Shown one piece after another: positions 1 to 5,036 of a stretch of 9,588 nucleotides of DNA (position 1 is its first letter; the number at the start of each line of letters is the position of its first letter). Source of the stretch: an uncultured Sulfurovum sp. (GTDB lineage: Bacteria; Campylobacterota; Campylobacteria; Campylobacterales; Sulfurovaceae); contig CAMZNQ010000275.1 in the NCBI GenBank assembly GCA_947313765.1, positions 1 through 9,588 on the forward strand, given 5' to 3'. The notes under the pieces are model-generated. The model had not been told where the DNA came from and searched no databases. It saw only the letters and a list, made by a program, of their open reading frames with translations. The position numbers were made by a program, and so were the translations under genes.

Positions 1-37
1 GTTGAGTTATTTGGAATGTATTTAAATAGGGTTAGTT

Positions 38-130
38 TTGAACCTAGAAAAACTATTTGTTGAATTTGTGGGTGGAGAGAAATACCATATAGTGTGGTGT
101 CCAAAATATAGAAGAAAAGTATTGGTTTAG
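38..130 (+). pseudogene. IS200/IS605-type transposase (TnpA) N-terminal remnant
   Basis: A short open stretch from a TTG at 38 to a TAG at 128-130 encodes about 30 residues ending in YHIVWCPKYRRKVLV. That is the hallmark N-terminal strand of Y1-type IS200/IS605 transposases, single-strand transposases of roughly 140 residues. The HUH motif and the catalytic tyrosine that should follow are absent, so this is a dead fragment. The piece runs into a hairpin that may be the right end of the same element, which would mean most of the transposon was lost by internal deletion. The family assignment rests on the recognised motif only. The true start is unknown; an in-frame stop lies at 23-25. Confidence 0.6.
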
Positions 131-154
131 AATGGAGTAAAAACTTTGGTAACA

Positions 155-196
155 CAGCTGACTTTAGCCCTTTAGATGAGGGCTATGCAGTGGCTG
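155..196. mobile_element. Imperfect hairpin, possible right end of decayed IS200/IS605 element
   Basis: A perfect 7-bp stem, TAGCCCT (165-171) with AGGGCTA (179-185), encloses a 7-nt loop. It is extended by an outer CAGC (155-158) / GCTG (193-196) pairing across an internal loop. IS200/IS605 elements end in subterminal imperfect hairpins rather than inverted repeats. The transposase remnant about 25 bp upstream makes this a plausible right end. It could instead be a Rho-independent-like structure, but no T-run follows directly. The rest of 1-300 holds only the transposase remnant and the promoter region of the next gene. Confidence 0.35.
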
Positions 197-220
197 GAGT
201 TCGGATTTGGTTTTAGAAAC

Positions 221-264
221 TTAACACTTTTTTAACTAATTACTAACAAATAGCTAATATTTTT
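221..264 (+). promoter_or_regulatory. Four 11-bp-phased TTAAC-like half-sites, possible OmpR/PhoB-type operator
   Basis: TTAAC at 221 and 232, CTAAC at 243 and CTAAT at 254 recur at exactly 11-bp intervals. Direct repeats with an 11-bp period are the classic binding pattern of OmpR/PhoB-family response regulators, including the Pho boxes of Campylobacter. The array ends about 5 bp before a TAAAAT -10 box, so it occupies the place of a -35 element, as expected for an activator site. The repeats are seen directly; the regulator is unknown and the role is inferred. Confidence 0.4.
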
Positions 265-268
265 ATTG

Positions 269-274
269 TAAAAT
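269..274 (+). promoter_or_regulatory. -10 box of the lipoprotein gene promoter
   Basis: TAAAAT preceded by TG one base upstream (TTGTAAAAT) fits an extended sigma-70 -10 element of Campylobacterota. It lies 27 bp before the ATG at 302. No good -35 is visible; the phased repeats at 221-264 take its place. An AAGGA ribosome binding site follows at 292-296, 5 nt before the start codon. Confidence 0.45.
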
Positions 275-301
275 TCTTTATTAAATTAATAAAGGAAAAA
301 G

Positions 302-1657
302 ATGAAAAGATTACTAATGGGTTCACTTACTATAGTATCACTTATTTTAGTGGGATGTGGTAACACAACAGATAAAAAATCAGACAGAGATAATAGTGTC
401 AAGGAGAGTGTAGAGCGAAACACAAATAGTGTTACGACCACAAAAGCCTATTTTGGAGACAAAGTAAATAACCGAGTGGTGGTAGTAGATGTTGATAACA
501 TGAAACTTTTAGATGCCATTGATACAGGGCATCAAGTCTCTTACGCGGCTGAGGTTATTAAAACTAAGGCGACTAAACATGCTGTAAATCCAAAACTTTA
601 TGTTGATAACCGTGGAAGTAACTTTATTGATGTGTTTGATTCGGCGACCAATACCATTACCAAAAGCATCCCTTTAGCGTTCTACCCAAGAAGTATTGAT
701 GTGCAAGAGGTAACAGGATTGGTTGCAGTTTCAGGGACAAATAAAGCGATGGTTTCTATTATAGATAGCAAAACCGATGAAGTAATTGCAACGGTAGGTG
801 AGGATGTGGTAACACAACCGACAACAAGTGGACACAGTTATGTCTCTAGTGGTACTTTAGCCTCTGGACACCCTCATTGGTTAGATGAAAATCATTTTGT
901 TGTGATTGACAGACAAAAGAAAAAGATAGATACCTATAAATTAACAAAAAATAGTAATGGAACATGGTCAACAGCCTTACTTAACTCACTTGCTACCTCA
1001 TCTCCTGTGCATAACTTAATCCCACCAGAGATTCATGGGAGAAAACATTCACATAAAGACTCAACCATTTTTTACGCAACGGCTGAAGGTGCTACGGATG
1101 TTTACCCATCTATCTTGAAGTTAACATTTACCAAAGGGGTAGGATTGAGTTTAAGTGAAGAGTTACCATTGAAAGCCCAAGGGTTTACAGCCAACCAAAT
1201 GGGAATTCACCATCTAAATTTCTTAAAAGACCAAAAAACAATCTATGCAGGTTCGCAAGAAGGGACACTCTTTGTGGTTGACTATACGACAACACCTATG
1301 ACGCTTATTAAAACTGAAAAAGCAGGGATTGGTGCTGGACATGCTGATGAGATGAAACATAACAAGTTAGCTATTATTATTAACCATAAAGACAGCTTTA
1401 TTACCCTGATGAATACCTCGACTCATACAAAAATTGCCGATATTGAAGTGAGTAACCTAACGACCATTACAGGTCAGAGTCAATCGCATCCAAAATATCA
1501 CTTCTCTAAAGATGGACGATACTTTTACCTATTTTTGACTGAAGAGGGAGCATTGGTTAAAGTTGATTTAACAGAGAAAAAAGTGGTTGAACGTTTGGAG
1601 ATTGGTGGAGAGTTAGCAATGGGTTCATTTGTAGAAAACAAGAGTGGTCATAATTAG
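302..1657 (+). CDS. Histidine-rich YncE-like beta-propeller lipoprotein
   Basis: A 451-residue exported lipoprotein. Residues 1-19 form a lipoprotein signal peptide with a hydrophobic core and lipobox LVGC (Cys19 lipidated). The next residue is Gly, not Asp, which favours the outer membrane by the E. coli rule. A charged, Ser/Thr-rich linker (about 20-46) precedes repeated strands of the YVTN/YncE beta-propeller kind, such as NRVVVVDVDNMKLLDAIDTG and later VFDSATNTI and IIDSKTDEVIATV. The protein has 19 histidines, several clustered (GHPHW, IHGRKHSH, GIHH, GHADEMKH, SHPKYH), suggesting a metal- or cofactor-binding surface. No haem CxxCH motif is present. Start ATG 302 has AAGGA 5 nt upstream. 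Its codon use is visibly richer in G+C than the signalling genes downstream, hinting at different history or expression level. The substrate is unknown; periplasmic sensing, scaffold or metal handling are all possible. Confidence 0.75.
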   Translation: MKRLLMGSLTIVSLILVGCGNTTDKKSDRDNSVKESVERNTNSVTTTKAYFGDKVNNRVVVVDVDNMKLLDAIDTGHQVSYAAEVIKTKATKHAVNPKLYVDNRGSNFIDVFDSATNTITKSIPLAFYPRSIDVQEVTGLVAVSGTNKAMVSIIDSKTDEVIATVGEDVVTQPTTSGHSYVSSGTLASGHPHWLDENHFVVIDRQKKKIDTYKLTKNSNGTWSTALLNSLATSSPVHNLIPPEIHGRKHSHKDSTIFYATAEGATDVYPSILKLTFTKGVGLSLSEELPLKAQGFTANQMGIHHLNFLKDQKTIYAGSQEGTLFVVDYTTTPMTLIKTEKAGIGAGHADEMKHNKLAIIINHKDSFITLMNTSTHTKIADIEVSNLTTITGQSQSHPKYHFSKDGRYFYLFLTEEGALVKVDLTEKKVVERLEIGGELAMGSFVENKSGHN

Positions 1658-1680
1658 AATTAAAATGTCAACTAAAGAGA

Positions 1681-1820
1681 AAAGATATTACAATAGTAAA
1701 AACTTTAAATGAGGAAGAACTATTAAAAGAGAGTTTCAAAATTTTTTTAACCATTTCGCCTATTTAGAACTAGAACAAGCTATTGAAGTTTTTTCAGTTT
1801 TTGGAGGTGTAGAAGAGTCG
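1681..1820 (+). pseudogene. Frameshifted N-terminal coding remnant of the DUF234 gene
   Basis: Before the first usable start codon of the next gene, protein-like sequence continues upstream in its frame back to a TGA at 1710. It includes NHFAYLELEQAIEVFSVFGG (encoded at 1749-1808). Upstream of an A4T7 tract (1737-1748) the coding-like signal moves to another frame and reads NEEELLKESFK. Adding one A to the tract would fuse both into a smooth N-terminus ending in KNFFNHFAYL. No ATG, GTG or TTG initiates either piece; the ATG at 1709 is out of frame. The simplest reading is a one-base deletion plus start loss, or a sequencing error. Confidence 0.45.
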
Positions 1821-2609
1821 TTGGAGTGTGATTTTATAGATAATGATGTTGAGTCAATTATTCGTTTTAACTTTGTAGAAGAGTATAAACTTTTAAACAG
1901 ACTCATATCTCCTTATTATCTTATTGAAGAGCCTTATCGTCATCTTCTTATTGCAACTGCTCGAGGAGATGGTCGCTTGTCAAATATTTTTAGAAAGGCA
2001 AGAGTAGGGGATAGATTAGGTCTTCGACTTCTTAATGAGTTAGAGGAGTTTGGACTTATAGAGTTTGAAGAGTCAAGAGAAGCTCCACTAAAAAAATATC
2101 CAAATCAAAAACTAGAGAAGTCTTTACGCTCATATAGGATAGAGGCAAAAATACGTTTTAAAAAGCCTTTTCATCGTTTTTGGTTTGGTTTTGTAGAGCC
2201 TTATCATAAAGATTTAGTAAAAGGTAAGAGTAGAAGGTTTTTTGAAAATTTTGAACAGCACTTTTCAAGATTAAACTCTTTTGTTTTTGAACAACTATCT
2301 CAAGAGTTATTGGATGTTTATTATAATAATCAACTTACTATCAATGGAAACTATTGGGATATACATTCAGAGTTTGATATTTGGGCAGAACATAGCAATG
2401 GTAAAACCATACTAGGAGAATGTAAATACACTAATCGACATGTTTGCAAAAGTGAACTATCTAAGCTAAAACAGAAAGCAGAAAAATCTGCTTTAGATGT
2501 AGATATTTTTGCACTCTTTTCTAAAAGTGGATTCTCTAATGAACTAAAAAACTCTAAAGATAAAAATCTACTACTTTTTGAATTGGAAGATTTTTCAAAG
2601 CTCATTTAA
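1821..2609 (+). CDS. DUF234-family protein (winged helix + PD-(D/E)XK nuclease-like domain), probably N-terminally damaged
   Basis: From the first usable start (TTG 1821) this encodes 262 residues resembling the C-terminal DUF234 region found behind the AAA domain of archaeal-type STAND-like ATPases. A helical part (about 1-55) leads into a winged-helix-like segment (about 55-110: RVGDRLGLRLLNELEEFGLI). The C-terminus has PD-(D/E)XK-type nuclease features: FEQLS (Glu157), Asp186 in EFDIW, and GECKY with Glu200 and Lys202. No Walker A/B motifs are present, so this is a nuclease-like/DNA-binding module without its own ATPase. The start is doubtful: homologous-looking sequence extends upstream to about 1713, and further with a frameshift. 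The GGAGG at 1803-1807 may just be Gly codons. It may be translated as a shortened protein or be a pseudogene. It is not obviously linked to either neighbour. Confidence 0.6.
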   Translation: MECDFIDNDVESIIRFNFVEEYKLLNRLISPYYLIEEPYRHLLIATARGDGRLSNIFRKARVGDRLGLRLLNELEEFGLIEFEESREAPLKKYPNQKLEKSLRSYRIEAKIRFKKPFHRFWFGFVEPYHKDLVKGKSRRFFENFEQHFSRLNSFVFEQLSQELLDVYYNNQLTINGNYWDIHSEFDIWAEHSNGKTILGECKYTNRHVCKSELSKLKQKAEKSALDVDIFALFSKSGFSNELKNSKDKNLLLFELEDFSKLI

Positions 2610-2735
2610 ATAATTTCTTAGGTGTGAACTCCTCATGCCACTCTTTTAACATATCAAATCATAAAAAAAATCATATCTATTGCCATATAATATAATATAT
2701 TAGAAAGATATAATCATTATTGTGATTTATAAGTT

Positions 2736-2767
2736 TTATTTTAACTACCCAAACTAATTTAAAATAA
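2736..2767. repeat. A/T inverted repeat upstream of the signalling operon
   Basis: TTATTTTAA (2736-2744) and its exact complement TTAAAATAA (2759-2767) flank a 14-nt spacer. The pair lies about 18 bp upstream of a candidate -10 box, so it could be an operator for a dimeric regulator. It is composed only of A and T in an A+T-rich gap, so chance is a real alternative. Confidence 0.2.
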
Positions 2768-2784
2768 TCAAAATAATATTATTG

Positions 2785-2790
2785 TAGAAT
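2785..2790 (+). promoter_or_regulatory. Candidate -10 box for the five-gene signalling operon
   Basis: TAGAAT with an upstream TG (TTGTAGAAT) resembles the TTGTAAAAT box before the lipoprotein gene and lies 32 bp before the ATG at 2823. Alternatives in the same A+T-rich gap are TATAGT at 2797-2802 and TATAAT at 2709-2714. The choice is therefore tentative, but one of them must serve the operon because the gap (2610-2822) precedes a run of closely packed genes. No clear terminator for the upstream gene is visible here. Confidence 0.35.
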
Positions 2791-2822
2791 TTAGTATATA
2801 GTAAAGAAAAATAAGGATTTAG

Positions 2823-3896
2823 ATGGAATGGAACGAACTAGGTAATATAAATCTACTCATTACAGATGATGATGAATTTAATAGACAATTAATAATAACT
2901 CTTATATCTAAAATACCTACTATCCACTGTTTTGAAGCAAGTAATGGTATTGAGGCTCTATCTATTTTAGAAAAAAATAGTATAGATATACTACTTCTTG
3001 ATTTACATATGCCCAAAATGGATGGATATGAGACATTAAATAAAATAAAAGATATTCCTAATTATGAAGAGATAGACATAGTTATTATAACAACTGATGA
3101 AGATGAGAAAAAAAAGCTTCTTCAGATGGGTGCAAATGATTTTCTACCTAAGCCTTTTGATTTAAAAGAGCTTGAGAGTAGAATATATAAACATATGGAG
3201 AGTAGAAAATATCGACAAAAATATAATGATGGTCAAATTAAAAAAGATAATGTTAGCTCTTTAAACTCAAAAAAAGATATTTTTACAATAGCTGAACTAG
3301 AGGGTAGTCAAAGAGAGTCTCTTTTAAAAATGGCAACAATGCTGTATCAAAAAGATAATTCTTTAGATAAATATCAAAGAATAGCTCTCCTATCAAAAGC
3401 ATTTAGTATTATGGTAGGTCATGAGATTGAAGTCTCTGAAAATCTATATCATTCTACTTTTATTATGTATATAGGTAAATATTTTATAAATATTGAAGAG
3501 GATGATATTCAAAAGATTTATAAAGATTCAATTATTGCAGGATATAAGCTTCTTAATACTTTTGTTGAGACAAAATTTATCCGTCTATCTAAAAGAGTAA
3601 TGGTTCAACATAGAGAGCATTTTGATGGAACAGGTTATCCTCAAGAGCTTAAAGATAAAGAGATTCATATTCTTGCATACATTGTCTCTATTGTTGAGGC
3701 ATTTGAACTTCTATCTTCAAATGATAGCTATAAAGGCATTTTATGTAAGGATAGAGATGAGATTTATAGATTTTTAGAGCTAAAAAGTGGTACTTATTTT
3801 CATCCTAAAGTTACAGATATATTCTTAAAAAACTTTGACTATTTTAATGAATTAAGAGATAAATTAATTAAAAAAAAAACCAAAAGGAGTATTTAA
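2823..3896 (+). CDS. Response regulator: REC + degenerate HD-GYP domain (first of two)
   Basis: A 357-residue cytoplasmic regulator. The receiver domain (about 9-125) is complete: acidic pocket Asp15/Asp16, phospho-acceptor Asp60 (LLLDLHMPKMDGYE), Thr90 and Lys110 in FLPKPF. After a linker, residues about 165-350 follow the HD-GYP fold. The GYP loop is intact (HREHFDGTGYP, Gly271-Tyr272-Pro273), but the HD pair is replaced by Tyr216-Ile217, the second His of the HHE motif by Arg264, and the distal Asp of the usual ADVFDAL motif by Glu (IVEAFELL). A di- or tri-iron phosphodiesterase site cannot be built. It probably acts as a phosphorylation-controlled binding or allosteric partner in c-di-GMP signalling. 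ATG 2823 has AAGGA at 2813-2817. It opens an operon with the FIST gene 4 bp downstream, and an A10 tract lies near its 3' end. The cognate kinase is presumably the hybrid kinase two genes on. Confidence 0.85.
   Translation: MEWNELGNINLLITDDDEFNRQLIITLISKIPTIHCFEASNGIEALSILEKNSIDILLLDLHMPKMDGYETLNKIKDIPNYEEIDIVIITTDEDEKKKLLQMGANDFLPKPFDLKELESRIYKHMESRKYRQKYNDGQIKKDNVSSLNSKKDIFTIAELEGSQRESLLKMATMLYQKDNSLDKYQRIALLSKAFSIMVGHEIEVSENLYHSTFIMYIGKYFINIEEDDIQKIYKDSIIAGYKLLNTFVETKFIRLSKRVMVQHREHFDGTGYPQELKDKEIHILAYIVSIVEAFELLSSNDSYKGILCKDRDEIYRFLELKSGTYFHPKVTDIFLKNFDYFNELRDKLIKKKTKRSI
3870..3879 (+). other. A10 slippage tract at the end of the first regulator gene
   Basis: Ten consecutive A's are read in frame as three Lys codons, containing the A AAA AAA type of -1 slippery heptamer. 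A -1 shift, or one extra A in the mRNA, would replace the C-terminal TKRSI by a slightly longer tail ending at the TGA at 3902-3904. That TGA overlaps the FIST start codon as ATGA. The tract and the reading frames are seen directly; slippage itself is inferred. Confidence 0.35.
3884..3889 (+). promoter_or_regulatory. Ribosome binding site of the FIST gene, inside the upstream gene
   Basis: AAGGAG lies within the last codons of the first regulator gene, 11 nt before the ATG at 3901. The spacing is longer than usual, and an A-rich stretch separates it from the start. It fixes the start at 3901 and places both genes on one transcript. Confidence 0.6.
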
Positions 3897-3900
3897 AAAA

Positions 3901-5034
3901 ATGAAAAACAGTATTATACATCCATATTCTATTCAACATTTAATAGATAGAGTAGATATGACTATGGAAAAAGGGATGACCCCAACAGTAGCTTTTATAT
4001 ATGTTTCCCCTAAATATAATGTTAGAAAATTAGTTACAGAGCTTAATAAATATCCATTTTTAGTAGTAGGAGCTACAACAGTTGGAGAGATTTTTGCCAA
4101 TGAAGAGTATGGTGCAAGAGAGAGAGAGGAGAGTATAGTATGTATGCTTTTAGATATCGACTCATCAGCACTATCTTTAAGACTCTTTCAAGTAGAGGGA
4201 GAGAATTACTATAAGGCAGGAGAAGATGTAACTGTTTGGGCAAAAAACATATTCTCTAATGTTGGACTTATTACCATAACTTCAGGATTAAGTTTTGATA
4301 ATGATGCATATACTCAAGGGTTAATAGAGAATGGAATTGAGTATGCTTTTGGTGGTTCAGCAGGAGATGATTTACTTTTAAAAGATACCTTTGTATTTTC
4401 AAAAGATAACTTCTCTAACCATGGAGTTATATCTTTGGCACTAGACCTTGATAAGATAGAGATAGCAGGAGCTAGAGCTTTTGGTTGGGAAGGTATAGGA
4501 CGAGAGAGAATTGTTACTAAAGCATATAAAAATATTGTATATGAGATAGATGGAAAACCAGCTATTAATTTTTATAAAAAATATCTAAATATAACAAATG
4601 AAGATATGCCTCAAGTAGGAATAGAGTATCCATTAGAGGTAACTATGAGAGGAGGTCTTATCTGTTACCGAGCTGTGTTAGAGATAAATGAAGATGATGG
4701 TTCACTTATTTTTGCAGGACATGTTCAAGAGAAATCTAAAGTAAGGTTAGCATCTGCAAAAGGGAGAGAGATTGTTAATTATGTTGAAGATAGCATCTCT
4801 GATTTAATGAATAATCAGATAGATTTTGAACCAGAAGTTGCATTAGTATTTCCATGTTGTTCAAGAAAACAGGTACTTGGAGATTTAGCTATAAAAGAGA
4901 TAGAGGCTATATATAGAAATATAAAAGTACCTCTTATTGGATTTTATGCATACGGAGAGATTTGTGCGTTTCCAAATGTTTATGCTTTTCAAAATGAGAC
5001 ATTTGTAACAGCACTATTAAAAGAGAAGGAGTAA
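3901..5034 (+). CDS. FIST-domain sensory protein, NosP-like
   Basis: A 377-residue soluble protein with FIST_N (about 20-205, including GATTVGEIF at 57-65 and FGGSAGDDLLL at 150-160) and FIST_C (about 215-375, including GFYAYGEIC at 347-355 and NETFVT at 365-370). It has no signal peptide or membrane segment. FIST proteins are predicted ligand sensors. The NosP subgroup is about this size, binds haem and NO, and controls a co-encoded histidine kinase (NahK) linked to c-di-GMP and biofilm. Here the next gene, 2 bp downstream, is a hybrid kinase without its own sensor, which matches that arrangement. Only four histidines occur (7, 13, 174, 274) as possible haem ligands, and none can be assigned from sequence alone. 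Two adjacent cysteines (319-320, FPCCSRKQ) sit in FIST_C with Cys355, allowing a thiol-based alternative. The FIST call is firm; NosP function is inference. Confidence 0.85.
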   Translation: MKNSIIHPYSIQHLIDRVDMTMEKGMTPTVAFIYVSPKYNVRKLVTELNKYPFLVVGATTVGEIFANEEYGAREREESIVCMLLDIDSSALSLRLFQVEGENYYKAGEDVTVWAKNIFSNVGLITITSGLSFDNDAYTQGLIENGIEYAFGGSAGDDLLLKDTFVFSKDNFSNHGVISLALDLDKIEIAGARAFGWEGIGRERIVTKAYKNIVYEIDGKPAINFYKKYLNITNEDMPQVGIEYPLEVTMRGGLICYRAVLEINEDDGSLIFAGHVQEKSKVRLASAKGREIVNYVEDSISDLMNNQIDFEPEVALVFPCCSRKQVLGDLAIKEIEAIYRNIKVPLIGFYAYGEICAFPNVYAFQNETFVTALLKEKE

Positions 5035-5036
5035 AA

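Noticed and set aside
1710..1712. In-frame TGA before the DUF234 gene as selenocysteine or readthrough
   Set aside because: No SECIS-like hairpin or selenoprotein family context is visible, and a frameshift in the A/T tract explains the region better.
2351..2605. Minus-strand ORF opposite the DUF234 gene
   Set aside because: It is Ser/Leu-rich low-complexity translation antisense to a gene with recognisable domain motifs, so it is a shadow frame.
2602..2652. Minus-strand mini-ORF of 16 codons (MLKEWHEEFTPKKLFK) with protein-like composition
   Set aside because: It is too short, overlaps the end of the DUF234 gene, has a stop just upstream of its ATG and no recognised family. It could be the tail of a lost minus-strand gene, but this cannot be supported.
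2819..3016. Minus-strand ORF opposite the first receiver
   Set aside because: It is a shadow of a clear receiver domain and has no upstream signals.
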